This document shows positions 10,032 through 19,467 of a stretch of 64,000 nt of DNA, piece after piece. Source of the stretch: Sandaracinaceae bacterium (lineage in GTDB: Bacteria > Myxococcota_A > Polyangia > Polyangiales > JAFGIB01); the NCBI GenBank assembly GCA_017881055.1, contig JADGRF010000009.1:1-64000 (forward strand). The letters run 5' to 3'. Below the pieces are notes generated by a model. The model ran no database searches. It saw nothing but the letters and a program-made list of their open reading frames with translations, and was not told the origin of the DNA. Position 1 is the stretch's first letter; each line of letters opens with the position of its first letter. Position numbers and translations under genes: made by a program.

Positions 10032-12470
10032 CTAGCGCCAAAACCGCTGCCAAAGCAGCGCAGCCACGAGATAGGCAAACGCGCCGCAGAAGAGCGTGAC
10101 CTGGGTGCCTGCGTGCAGCGACAGCAGCGTGGCGAAGATCGAGCCGAAGACCGAGGCCGCGCCATTGACGCCCCACAGCCACGGCACACGCGTGGCGTCG
10201 CGCTCAGCCACGGCGGAGAGGCCCGCGGGAAGCGGTGCACCGAGTAGAAACGCGAGAGGCGCAATCGCCAACGCCGCAAACACCGCGCGCAGCGGGAGCT
10301 CGACCGCGTGCAACGACGCAAAGAGCGCGCCGCTCGTCACAGGCAAGAGCGCCGTCAGCGCTGCGATCACGAGAAAGAACCCCGCCCCGCGCCGCTCGGA
10401 GCTGCGCAGAGAGCTCGCGAGCACGCGACTGCCGGCCCCGCCCCCGCACAGCAGCACGAACAGCACGGCCACCAACGTATAGGTCGGCTGGCCGAGGAAC
10501 AGCGTGACCCGGTGCACGAGCGCGATCTCGATGCACATGAAGCCAACACCCAAGCACGCGACGTACGCCAGATCAAAGCCCAGGCCCGCTCGTTGCCTTG
10601 TCGCGTCGCTCGCCGAGCGGCGCAACCAGATCAGCGGCAGCACGCCGCACAGCACGAGCATGACGGCCGAGATCACCAGCACTTTCGCAAGCACACGCAG
10701 GCCGTTGCCGAACAAGTGCGTGGTTTGCGCAGGCAAGAGCGCCGCGACGAAGTCCGAGAAGCGATTCTGGTAGAAGAAGAACGGACGGTCGTCGGTAACC
10801 GGGCTGGTATCGAGCGGCAACGATTCGAACGTTTGTTCGAGGGCTGCCTGCGACGGCGCGCGCACGATCGCTTGCAGCCAACGGTCCTCGGTGCGCGTCG
10901 GAACAGCTGCGTCGTGCGGAGTGAATCCGGACGCGAAGTCGAGATCGTGGAGCGCGGCCTTCCACTTCGCCAGCTCGGCTTCGGAAAAGCCGTCCGGTTT
11001 GATCACGAGGTCGTATAGCTCGGCATCGGGGCGCGCAAACCATGGCGTGTGCGCCACCGCAATCGCGCTCTCCGGCTTGCCGCCGCGCGCGAGCACCGCC
11101 CTTTGCGCCAGCGCCGTCAGCCGCGCACCCACCGCCAAGCCCGGCAAGCTCACGGTGGACACCGTGAGCACGCCTCCCGGTCGCAGGCGCGAGAGGAATT
11201 GTTCGAACGCCTGCACCGTGTACAGGCCGTTCTCCGTGAGCGCGTAGGCGCCCGCCGCTGTTGCAGCTGACGTGTCCACCATGCTGATCAAGATCACGTC
11301 GAACGTGCGCTCGGTTCCCCGCAGGTAGCTGCGGCCGTCACCCTCGACGATCTCCACGTCCTTGCGATCGTAGAGCGCGCCCGAAAATTCGCGATACGCG
11401 CCGCGCATGACGTCGCGCACGATCAACGGGTTGATCTCGACGCCGACCACGTGCCCACTGCCAGCCACGAGCGCGGCCAGCACGTCTTTCCCGCCGCCCG
11501 CGCCCACGACGCACACATCGCGCGGGCGGCCCACGACGCGGTACACGAGCGAGCTCAAGTCGCTCTGCACATAGGCGACCTTGTCGAAGTCGCCATCGAA
11601 ACGCGCAATCGAGGTGAGCGCGCTCATGTCGATCACCAAGGTCTTCTGCTCGGGCAGCGTGCCGTGAAAGCGTGGCGAGAGCCCCCAGCCGCGGAACCCC
11701 TGTTGCCCGAACACGTGGACGAGCGAGAACGAGTTCCAGCGCGTCAGCTCCGGCTTCGTGCGCGTGAGATCGACGCCCTTGGCGGCACGCAGATCCAGCG
11801 CCGAGCCACCGCCCAGCATCAACTCCAGCAGCGCACACGCACCCGCGGCGAGCACGAACAAGCGACGCACGGCAAGGCGCTCGCGCACCTCCAGCAGGAA
11901 CACGAGCGCGGACAGAGTTGCCATGCCCGCGCAGGCGCACAGGCTGACCGGGCCGCCGAGCACAGACAGCAACGGGATCGTCAGCAGGCAACCCACGCCC
12001 GCTCCAGCCAGATCCACGAAGTACACGCGCCGCACGTCGCTGCCGAAGCGCGCGATCACGCACGCCAGCACGAAGCCGCCCGACGCGAACGGCAGCACGG
12101 CCAACAGGAACACGAGCGCAAGCTTCCATGTGAAGAGCGTGAACGCGCCCGTCATCCCGCCGAACCAATCGGGCGTGACGTGCGACAAGGCGAGCGCCAA
12201 GAGCAGCGTCCCCAGGCCTTGCAGCAGCGCAAACGCAGCGCAAAAGCCCTGCCAAAACCCGCGCAGCAGCGGCGCCTGAAACGCATGCACCGCGAGCGCC
12301 GATAGGCCGGTGCCAAGCAGCGCGACCGAGATCGCGAAGAACGCGAAGTGGTACCAAATCGTGACCGAGAGCACGCGCGTCAGCGCGATCTCCGTGGCCA
12401 TCAACGATGCGCTGATGACCGCGACTCCCGTGAGCAGAGACGCGCCCGCGCTCGCTGGTCTGTCCGACAT
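10032..12470 (-). CDS. Membrane-embedded spermidine-synthase-fold protein (paralog 3)
   Basis: VCVVGAGGGKDVLAALVAGSGHVVGVEINPLIV; PVTDDRPFFFYQN; same TM-core-TM layout as paralogs 1 and 2. Confidence 0.83.
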   Translation of the reverse strand: MSDRPASAGASLLTGVAVISASLMATEIALTRVLSVTIWYHFAFFAISVALLGTGLSALAVHAFQAPLLRGFWQGFCAAFALLQGLGTLLLALALSHVTPDWFGGMTGAFTLFTWKLALVFLLAVLPFASGGFVLACVIARFGSDVRRVYFVDLAGAGVGCLLTIPLLSVLGGPVSLCACAGMATLSALVFLLEVRERLAVRRLFVLAAGACALLELMLGGGSALDLRAAKGVDLTRTKPELTRWNSFSLVHVFGQQGFRGWGLSPRFHGTLPEQKTLVIDMSALTSIARFDGDFDKVAYVQSDLSSLVYRVVGRPRDVCVVGAGGGKDVLAALVAGSGHVVGVEINPLIVRDVMRGAYREFSGALYDRKDVEIVEGDGRSYLRGTERTFDVILISMVDTSAATAAGAYALTENGLYTVQAFEQFLSRLRPGGVLTVSTVSLPGLAVGARLTALAQRAVLARGGKPESAIAVAHTPWFARPDAELYDLVIKPDGFSEAELAKWKAALHDLDFASGFTPHDAAVPTRTEDRWLQAIVRAPSQAALEQTFESLPLDTSPVTDDRPFFFYQNRFSDFVAALLPAQTTHLFGNGLRVLAKVLVISAVMLVLCGVLPLIWLRRSASDATRQRAGLGFDLAYVACLGVGFMCIEIALVHRVTLFLGQPTYTLVAVLFVLLCGGGAGSRVLASSLRSSERRGAGFFLVIAALTALLPVTSGALFASLHAVELPLRAVFAALAIAPLAFLLGAPLPAGLSAVAERDATRVPWLWGVNGAASVFGSIFATLLSLHAGTQVTLFCGAFAYLVAALLWQRFWR

Positions 12471-12593
12471 GTCTGACCGCAAGCAAGCAGAACGCGCGTG
12501 CGCACGTCAACGGGTACGTGCTTCGAATTCACGTTCCGGCCCCTGCCCGCTTCCCGTGGCTCGTGTCGGTGGGCTATCAATCGTCTCAGCTTC

Positions 12594-14537
12594 GTGAACG
12601 CCACGTCCCCTAGCCCCGTGCCCGCGCCGACCGGCAGACGGCGTGACTTGCGCTTCGCACTGGCAGCGCTCGCGCTCGTGGTTGCGCACTGCGCCGCGGC
12701 CGCTTACTTCGATCCCCCGAGCGTCATCTTCGGCAAGCGCCCGATCTCGGGCAGCGACTTCGACACGCACATCGAGCAGACCTGGCGCGTGCTCGAAGGC
12801 CTCGAGACCGCCGGCAAGACCTGGGTCTACGACACGCACCTGCTCGCCGGCCATCCCAACGGCGTAATCTTCGACGCCGACAACAAAGGCTGGGAGTACC
12901 TCACGTACTTCTTCGTGAAGCTCGGCGTGCGGCGCGCCGTGGCGTTCAACCTGTTCGTGTTGCTCGCCCATCTGCTCGTGTTGCCGGTCACGTTCATCTC
13001 GGCGCGCGCGTTCGGACTCACACGCTGGGCCAGGCTGACCGCCACCGCGCTTGCCTCGTGGCTCTGGCTGTTCGATTCCTACGTGCACTGGATCTGGTGG
13101 GTCGGCACGCTCGCGTTCGCCTTCGCGTCGTACTTTGCGTTGCTACCTTTCGCGCTATTCCATCGCTATCTCGCCGATCGTCGACTGGTCCACGCGCTCG
13201 GCTGCGGCGTGACGCTCGCGCTCGCGCACCTCATCCATCCGTACACGTTTCTGATCGTGGTGATCCCGATGGGCGCGCTCTACCTACGCGCGCGGCGCAC
13301 GCTCTCCTTGCGCGATCACGCCGGCGTCGGCTTCGTCGTGCTGTTCACGCTCGCGGCCAACGCCGGTTGGCTCGCGGCGTCGCTCGCGCAATGGCACTAC
13401 ATCCTCGACTCCGGCTATTTCGGCCAGTCGCGCCTGATGCAGCTGCCGGCGGACTACTTCGGCGTTCTGCTCGATACGACCATCACCGGCATCATCGCCA
13501 CGCGCACCAGCGTGCGTTTTCTGTGCTTCGGCGCGGCCCTGGTCGTGCTCGTCGACTACGCACGGCGTCGCGACCCGCGGCTGTTGGCCTTCGTCGCTGC
13601 ACTGGCGCCTCTGCTCACGATGACCATCTTCGGCGGCTACTCGAAGATCTGCGCGCAGGTGCAACCCTACCGCTTCATCGGCCCCGCCATGTTCTTCGCC
13701 ACGATCCCAGCCGGAGAGCTCGTGACGCTGCTCGCGCGCGAGGGCGCATGGAAGACGCTGTCGGCACCGTTACGTGGCGCGCTCTGTGTGCTAGCTGCGC
13801 TTGGCGTGCAGAAGCTGAGCGGTGACGCGCTCAGCTACTTCCCCAACTTGCTTCCGCAGGTGCCGCCACTGCTCGACGGAATCCCGTCCCCGATCGACGC
13901 CACGGGCCATCCGCCCTTCGGCACCTACTGGCACATCCCCGATCATCCACTGTTCTGGGAGCTGCCGCGTTGGGTGACTGCGCACGACGATGGGCAAGGT
14001 CGCTTCCTCGTGCAAACGAGCGCCGTCGGCGAGCAGCTAGCATGGAAGACCGACGCCGAGATCCTCGGCGGCTTCGTGCTGCGCAACCTCGAGCATTCTC
14101 ACTCCAATCTTTTCCGCCGTCGGCTCGAGCGCGAGCAGACGCCCGCAGAAGTACGGGCGTACCTGGAAGCGTACGCAGTCGAGTGGGTGGTGCTGACCTT
14201 CCCCGATCCCTGGTTCGCCACGATGCCGGAGCTGTTCGAGCGCTACGCAGAAGTGGCTGGCGGCGTCGTTCTGAAGACCAAGGTTCCGATCTCGCGCTTC
14301 GAGCACGGACACGGCGAGATCAACGCGCGCACCAACCGCATCCTGGTCACGCACACCGATCCGAACGAAGACATCGTGCTGCGTTATCACTTCCACGAGG
14401 CACTCACCTGCGGGCCTCGCTGCGGCATTCAGCCCTCGAAGAATCCGGTCGGCGGCGTGCCATTCATCCGCATCCCCGCGCCGCACCCGGCGAACTTCGT
14501 CGTCCAGAACACGTACGGCAAACCGCCGGCACGTTGA
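12594..14537 (+). CDS. Multi-pass membrane protein, GT-C-like
   Basis: Long hydrophobic protein (FDTHIEQTWRVLEGLETAGKTWVYDTHLLAGHPNGVIFDADNKGWEYLTYFF...); start uncertain, GTG 12594 favoured over 12498. Confidence 0.55.
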   Translation: MNATSPSPVPAPTGRRRDLRFALAALALVVAHCAAAAYFDPPSVIFGKRPISGSDFDTHIEQTWRVLEGLETAGKTWVYDTHLLAGHPNGVIFDADNKGWEYLTYFFVKLGVRRAVAFNLFVLLAHLLVLPVTFISARAFGLTRWARLTATALASWLWLFDSYVHWIWWVGTLAFAFASYFALLPFALFHRYLADRRLVHALGCGVTLALAHLIHPYTFLIVVIPMGALYLRARRTLSLRDHAGVGFVVLFTLAANAGWLAASLAQWHYILDSGYFGQSRLMQLPADYFGVLLDTTITGIIATRTSVRFLCFGAALVVLVDYARRRDPRLLAFVAALAPLLTMTIFGGYSKICAQVQPYRFIGPAMFFATIPAGELVTLLAREGAWKTLSAPLRGALCVLAALGVQKLSGDALSYFPNLLPQVPPLLDGIPSPIDATGHPPFGTYWHIPDHPLFWELPRWVTAHDDGQGRFLVQTSAVGEQLAWKTDAEILGGFVLRNLEHSHSNLFRRRLEREQTPAEVRAYLEAYAVEWVVLTFPDPWFATMPELFERYAEVAGGVVLKTKVPISRFEHGHGEINARTNRILVTHTDPNEDIVLRYHFHEALTCGPRCGIQPSKNPVGGVPFIRIPAPHPANFVVQNTYGKPPAR

Positions 14538-14584
14538 GAAGGCGCTTGACCGACGGTCAGGTCCCCGCTATCTAACCGACTGTT

Positions 14585-14603
14585 GAAATCGATTATCAAT
14601 ATC
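14585..14603. promoter_or_regulatory. Fur-box-like operator
   Basis: GAAATCGATTATCAATATC matches 14 of 19 positions of the Fur consensus GATAATGATAATCATTATC; lies ~30 bp before the porin start. Confidence 0.55.
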
Positions 14604-14632
14604 AATGCAATCAGCAGCGCAGGTGTTCGGCC

Positions 14633-16000
14633 GTGAGCTCGTTCCGTTCTCTACAATTCCCGGTCCTGCTTCTGCTTCTCTCGCCCGCCGGCCTGGCGCA
14701 TGCCGAGCCGCCCTCGCCTTCCGAGCCAAGCACCGGACCCGCGATCGAGCTGCCGAGCGAGCCCGCTCCCGCTGCCGTGCCAGCCGCTGTGCAGGCGTCA
14801 CCGGTCCCAGCAGACGCAGCGCCCGCAATCCCAGCAGCGCAGCCTGCCGCGCCGCAAACCGTCCCAACAGCTGCGCCCGAGCAACGCGCGTCCAGCACGA
14901 CGATCGGCGGCTACGCCGAGCTGCACTTCAACGTCGAGCGCCTGACGGGGCCCGGTGCCAGCGACTCGACCATCGATCTGCATCGCTTCGTCGTCTTCCT
15001 CGGCCACGAGTTCACGCCGAAGCTGCGGTTCTACTCCGAGCTCGAGGTCGAGCACGCGGTGGCCTCGTCGAGCGACGTCGGCGAAGTGGAAGTCGAGCAA
15101 GCCTACCTCGACTACAAAGTCGCGGGCGAGTGGCTCGGTATCCGCGCCGGCGTGTTCCTGATGCCGATCGGCATCATCAACCAGTGGCATGAGCCGCCGT
15201 CGTTCAACGGCGTCGAGCGGCCGAGCGTCGACACCGTGATCATTCCCAGCACCTGGCGCGAAGGCGGCGTCGGCCTCTTCGGCGCACCGCTGGACGGTCT
15301 TCGCTATCAGCTTTATTTGAGCGGCGGGCTGAATGCCGCGGGCTTCAGCGCTGCCGAAGGCATTCGCGAAGGTCACGGCGAGGTCGCACAAGCGCGCGCC
15401 AACGGCTTGGCCGTGAGCGCACGCCTGGAATACGAACCGATGCTCGGTGTAATCGCCGGGCTGTCTGGGTACTACGGGCACGCAGGCCCGAATGCGGAGC
15501 TGTTCGACGCCTCCGGCGCGCCGGCCAGCCTCGACGTTCCGGTCATGGGCTTCGCAGCCGACGCGCGAGCCAAGCTGCATGGCATCGAGCTACGGACCGA
15601 GTTCGCCTACTTTCACATCGGCGACACGGCTGCGTTGCGCAGCGCATTCAATGCCCAAGGCACTGCGCTCGGTCTCGATCCCGGCTCGGCCATCCTCGGC
15701 GGCTACGTGGAAGCGGCGTACGACGTGCTGCGCGCTTTCGCCCGCGACAGCGACCAAGCGCTGCTCCCGTTCGCGCGACTCGAGCGCTACGACACCATGT
15801 TCCGCATCGCCGGCCGGCCGCGCACGGCAGCCGACGCCACGTACGCCATCACGGAGTTGGCGTTCGGCCTCACGTACCGGCCCATCCCCGCTGTGGCCTT
15901 CAAAGGCGACTTCGTCTGGGCAAACCCGGACGGCCCCGGTCCAGGCGGCCGTTCCGACGCCACCGGGCGGCTCGATTTCGGCGTCGGCACGATGTTCTGA
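14633..16000 (+). CDS. Outer-membrane porin (OprP/OprO-like)
   Basis: Signal peptide, Pro/Ala-rich spacer, then beta-barrel pattern GGYAELHFNVERL...HRFVVFLGHEFTPKLRFYSELEVEHA...FLMPIGIINQWHEPPSFNGVERP; terminal F. Confidence 0.72.
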   Translation: MSSFRSLQFPVLLLLLSPAGLAHAEPPSPSEPSTGPAIELPSEPAPAAVPAAVQASPVPADAAPAIPAAQPAAPQTVPTAAPEQRASSTTIGGYAELHFNVERLTGPGASDSTIDLHRFVVFLGHEFTPKLRFYSELEVEHAVASSSDVGEVEVEQAYLDYKVAGEWLGIRAGVFLMPIGIINQWHEPPSFNGVERPSVDTVIIPSTWREGGVGLFGAPLDGLRYQLYLSGGLNAAGFSAAEGIREGHGEVAQARANGLAVSARLEYEPMLGVIAGLSGYYGHAGPNAELFDASGAPASLDVPVMGFAADARAKLHGIELRTEFAYFHIGDTAALRSAFNAQGTALGLDPGSAILGGYVEAAYDVLRAFARDSDQALLPFARLERYDTMFRIAGRPRTAADATYAITELAFGLTYRPIPAVAFKGDFVWANPDGPGPGGRSDATGRLDFGVGTMF

Positions 16001-16110
16001 AAACTGTCTCATTCCATCGACTTAGCGATAGAATTCGCAGCCTGGCGCGTCGATCTTGGTTGATCTCGGGACGGTCCGGGATTAAACACCTCGTGGGCTT
16101 GATGATAACG

Positions 16111-16710
16111 ATGTTCAAAAGCATTTTCACTTGGTTGGTCTGCGCAACCACAGTGTGCACGGTGCTGACGGCCACACTGACGGCCGCGCCGCAGCACGCG
16201 CTGGCCGAGGACTTCTTCACGCCGCGTCAGCTGCTCGCTGAACAGTTCCACGCCTCGCAGCGCGTGACGTATCTGCGCGTCGAGCCCACGAGCGAACAGC
16301 GCGCACGCGTGGAGAGTCGCATCGGTCGTGCGCTGCCGAAGGCGAGCTACACGTTCTTCATCGCGCTCAGCAACGGCAAGGTCGACGGCTATGCCCTGTT
16401 CGACGAGCAAGTGGGTCAACACGAGCCAATCTCGCTCGCCACGTTCTTCGACGCCGACGGACGCGTCACGCGCGTGGAAGTAGTCGCGTACCGCGAGCCC
16501 TATGGCGACGGCATTCGCGCCGAGCGCTTTCGCAAGCAGTTCGTCGGCCGTTCCGCGCAGAGTCACTTTCGTGCAGGCGAAGACATCGACGCAGTCTCGG
16601 GCGCGACCATCTCCTCGCACTCGATGTGCATCGGCGTGCAGCGTGCAACGGCGCTGTTCGACGAGACGATCGCGAAGCTGACTCCCGCTGCGGTGCTCGC
16701 GACGCGATGA
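16111..16710 (+). CDS. Exported FMN-binding domain protein
   Basis: Signal peptide MFKSIFTWLVCATTVCTVLTATLTAAPQHALA and flavinylation-type motif DIDAVSGATISSHSM. Start could be 16102. Confidence 0.83.
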   Translation: MFKSIFTWLVCATTVCTVLTATLTAAPQHALAEDFFTPRQLLAEQFHASQRVTYLRVEPTSEQRARVESRIGRALPKASYTFFIALSNGKVDGYALFDEQVGQHEPISLATFFDADGRVTRVEVVAYREPYGDGIRAERFRKQFVGRSAQSHFRAGEDIDAVSGATISSHSMCIGVQRATALFDETIAKLTPAAVLATR

Positions 16711-17300
16711 AAGATTTCGGGCGTTCGGGCAGCCGCCTTTCCGCGCTGCCGTTCCAAGCACGTCTGGTCTACTCGGTGTTCTTGGCGTTCACGCTGGCGG
16801 CGCTGGCGTTCACAGCATGGCTTGGCGAAGAGATGCTAGGCGCAGACCTCGGCCGCACCCGCGAGTACTACGCAGGTGTCAGCGACGCACCCCACCTGGC
16901 CGCGCGCGCCGAGACCGCAGGACCGACCATCGACATGCCGGCGACGGCACTCGAGCCGCCCGCGCGCGATCCGATCGCGCTGCGCAAGCTGCTCGAGGTC
17001 ACGCACTTCCATCTCTTCTCCATGCCGGTCTATCTGATGATCCTGTCGCACCTATTCATGCTGAGCGGCCTGGGCGCGCGCACGAAGACGACGTGGATCT
17101 CACTCGCGACGCTGGCCGTGCTCGTGCACATCGCAGCGCCGTGGATCGCGCGCAGCGATGCGGGCTTCGCCAAGCTGGTCTACGGATCGTCGGGCGCACT
17201 GCTCGCGCTGACGTTCCTCGTGATGAGCGGCGTAGCCCTGTTCGAGATGTGGCGTCCGCGTTCCGCGCGGCCTAGCCGGCCGCCGCGATCAGCGGCATGA
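16707..17300 (+). CDS. Membrane protein with His-containing TM helices
   Basis: ATGA overlap with the FMN-binding gene; four hydrophobic segments incl. EVTHFHLFSMPVYLMILSHLFMLSG. Confidence 0.6.
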   Translation: MKDFGRSGSRLSALPFQARLVYSVFLAFTLAALAFTAWLGEEMLGADLGRTREYYAGVSDAPHLAARAETAGPTIDMPATALEPPARDPIALRKLLEVTHFHLFSMPVYLMILSHLFMLSGLGARTKTTWISLATLAVLVHIAAPWIARSDAGFAKLVYGSSGALLALTFLVMSGVALFEMWRPRSARPSRPPRSAA

Positions 17301-17307
17301 CCAAAAC

Positions 17308-17346
17308 GACGACGCCCGACGAGAACGAATCTCACCGGGCGTCGTC
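17308..17346. terminator. Intergenic hairpin downstream of porin/FMN cluster
   Basis: GACGACGCCCG...CGGGCGTCGTC perfect 11-bp stem with inner GAGA/TCTC stem; no clear T-tract. Confidence 0.5.
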
Positions 17347-17359
17347 ACGTATCGCGCTC

Positions 17360-17444
17360 CCGCGGAGAGCCGCAGGCTGCTCCGCGGGTATCTCACTCAC
17401 CACTCCGCGGAGAGCCGCAGGCTGCTCCGCGGGTATGTCACTCA
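17360..17444. repeat. Tandem 40-bp hairpin repeat (2 copies)
   Basis: CCGCGGAGAGCCGCAGGCTGCTCCGCGGGTAT[C/G]TCACTCA at 17360-17399 and 17405-17444, one mismatch; each folds into CCGCGGAG-AGCC-GCA-GGCT-(G)-CTCCGCGG. Confidence 0.85.
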
Positions 17445-17448
17445 ACGC

Positions 17449-18540
17449 TCACACGCCGCCGCTGCTCGTGGCCGAGTACACGCAGCGCATCGCGCCGCCA
17501 CCGGTGCCGAGGATCGCGGCGCAGGTCATGCCGTCCGGACACTTCTTGGTCTGACCGAGCATGCGCGTGCAGTTGAGACGGCACTCGCCGACCGCAGTGT
17601 TGCAGTCCGCCTTCACATCACCCGTGGGCGGCGTGTCGGTGCAATCGGCCGTGGCCTTGCACGGCTGCGTGCAGAAGCCCTGATACGACATACCGCCGGG
17701 ACCCGTGCCCGTGAGCACGCCGCCGCCGAAGCAGATCAGATCACCGGTGCAGTCGCCGGAGCCGGTGCAGGCCTTCCACTCGGCGACGTTGCCCTTACCG
17801 ACATCCTTCTGGTCGTAGAGGCAGCGGTAGCCGCCCTGGACTGCCTTGCACGACATGAACTGGGGGCACGACGTGTCGTCGAGGCCACTGCACGCCTGAC
17901 GGCAGTACTGCGTTCCGCCGCCGCCCCCGGGAAAGCCGACACCGGTGGCCGTGGAGCAGGTGAACATCGAGCCGAGCGCCGTGCAGTCGCTGTTCATCGT
18001 GCACGTCTTGGTGCAGAAGCCGACCGGCGTGGCGTTGTTTGCCGTATAGCAAGACAGGGGCGCGGTGCACGAGGTGCTGGACGCGGGGTCGCAGGCTGCG
18101 AGCTGGCTGCCGTCCGCCGGAGGCTTGGTCGGCGCGGGAGATCCGCTGCCAGCGCCGCCGCCGCCAGCGCCGCCGCTGGTGCCGCTGCCGCCGCCCTTAC
18201 CGGCCACACCGCCGTCATCACCGCTCGCTGTGGTGCCGCTGCCGCCGCCGGTGCTGCCTGCATTGCCAGCGCTGTTGCTGCCAGACGCTCCGTCGCCGCT
18301 GCCGCCGCCATTGCCCGAAGAGCCGCCACCGCACACGCAGATGCTCAGAAAGCCGTCCGTGCCGCAGGTCTGCACGCCCTTGATCCCCGCATCGCCGCAG
18401 AGGCAACCCGGGACAGGTTGGTTGGCGGCCGTCCCCGCCGGACATTTATCCCTCTTGGCCGGGCTATTGCTACCGCAGCCGACCGCGGACACGATCGACA
18501 GGGCGAATACGCCGAGGCAACACCATTTGGTCATCGACAT
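17449..18540 (-). CDS. Cys-rich secreted lipoprotein with Gly/Ser linker
   Basis: MSMTKWCCLGVFALSIVSAVGCGSN lipobox, long GGGSG linker, many paired Cys; ATG 18540 preceded by GGAGGAGAG. Confidence 0.75.
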   Translation of the reverse strand: MSMTKWCCLGVFALSIVSAVGCGSNSPAKRDKCPAGTAANQPVPGCLCGDAGIKGVQTCGTDGFLSICVCGGGSSGNGGGSGDGASGSNSAGNAGSTGGGSGTTASGDDGGVAGKGGGSGTSGGAGGGGAGSGSPAPTKPPADGSQLAACDPASSTSCTAPLSCYTANNATPVGFCTKTCTMNSDCTALGSMFTCSTATGVGFPGGGGGTQYCRQACSGLDDTSCPQFMSCKAVQGGYRCLYDQKDVGKGNVAEWKACTGSGDCTGDLICFGGGVLTGTGPGGMSYQGFCTQPCKATADCTDTPPTGDVKADCNTAVGECRLNCTRMLGQTKKCPDGMTCAAILGTGGGAMRCVYSATSSGGV

Positions 18541-18780
18541 GAGTCTTCTCTCCTCCAGCCAGCAACGAGCGCGCTTCCCTTCCGAGCTTTTAATCGCGTT
18601 CTGAAGAGGCGCGCAACCGAAGTGTTCGGGATTTGCACTTACGGCTCCGGTTTTTGGACGTTGAATCACACGGCGAGCCCCTCCATCGGTCGAACACGAA
18701 CAAAAACGCGCAATTGCTGAATTGCCGGGAATCGCAACAACGCTGTTCCCAACGCGCCAGCGCCTCCACACACTGGCGCG

Positions 18781-19113
18781 ATGTGGACAGTGATTCTCTT
18801 GCTTCTGTCGAATGTGTTCATGACGTTCGCCTGGTACGGCCACCTTCGTTATAAGACCGCGCCACTCGCGACCACGATCCTGGTGAGCTGGGGCATCGCG
18901 TTCTTCGAGTACTGCTTGCAAGTGCCCGCCAATCGCATCGGCTCGCTCGCGGGGACGCCCACGGCGCAGCTGAAGACGATTCAGGAGGTGCTCTCGCTCA
19001 GCGTGTTCGCCGTGTTCTCGTACGCGTACCTGCGCGAGCCGCTGACCTGGAACGTGGGCGTCGGCTTCGCGCTGATCGCGCTCGGCGCCGTGTTCGTTTT
19101 CAAGCCCTGGTGA
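18781..19113 (+). CDS. DMT-type small membrane protein, DUF486 family
   Basis: MWTVILLLLSNVFMTFAWYGHLRYK...SWGIAFFEYCLQVPANRIG...QLKTIQEVLSLSVFAVFS; characteristic DUF486. Confidence 0.88.
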   Translation: MWTVILLLLSNVFMTFAWYGHLRYKTAPLATTILVSWGIAFFEYCLQVPANRIGSLAGTPTAQLKTIQEVLSLSVFAVFSYAYLREPLTWNVGVGFALIALGAVFVFKPW

Positions 19114-19155
19114 CGCAGCTGGGCGTCAACGCTCCCGCGCTCGTTCGAGCGCGGG

Positions 19156-19467
19156 TCAACCCAGCGCGCGCTCGATCTCGTGCAGCAGCGCGGCCTCTTC
19201 GGGTGCAATCCGATCGTCGGCCATCACGAGCGTATGAGCCGCAGCGAGCACGGCGTGCTTGTGCGGCTTGAGTAGCTCGAGGTCGGCTGCGGGTAGCGAT
19301 GCTTCGTTGCCGAGCCAGCGCTCGACCTCGGCGAGCTCACTCGCTGTGAGGCCGAGCGTGCGCGCGACGTCGCGAACCATGTCCGCTTCGGTGCGCACGA
19401 TGCGGTGATCGGCCCAAGCCACCGCCAGGAGCAGCTTCACCAGCTCGACCTGGAACGATCCCGCCAT
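19156..19467 (-). CDS. TerB-like protein
   Basis: LLLAVAWADHRIVRTEADMVRDVARTLGL...ALVMADDRIAPEEAALLHEI pattern typical of TerB domains. Confidence 0.65.
   Translation of the reverse strand: MAGSFQVELVKLLLAVAWADHRIVRTEADMVRDVARTLGLTASELAEVERWLGNEASLPAADLELLKPHKHAVLAAAHTLVMADDRIAPEEAALLHEIERALG

Noticed and set aside
14548-14560. TGACCG-A-CGGTCA palindrome upstream of the porin as a TetR-type operator
   Set aside because: Symmetry does not extend beyond 13 bp and no adjacent regulator gene supports it; left as a weak possibility.
16085-16115. Second Fur-like site (GATGATAACGATG) before the FMN-binding gene
   Set aside because: Too few matches to the consensus and no dyad symmetry.
17297-17554. 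Small ORF with repeated PRRAAGCSAG peptide
   Set aside because: It is simply a read-through of the tandem hairpin repeat and the 3' end of the opposing lipoprotein gene.
19156-19467. TerB-like gene as part of a tellurite/stress (ter) cluster
   Set aside because: No other ter genes nearby; it abuts sdhB and looks like a solitary TerB-domain protein.
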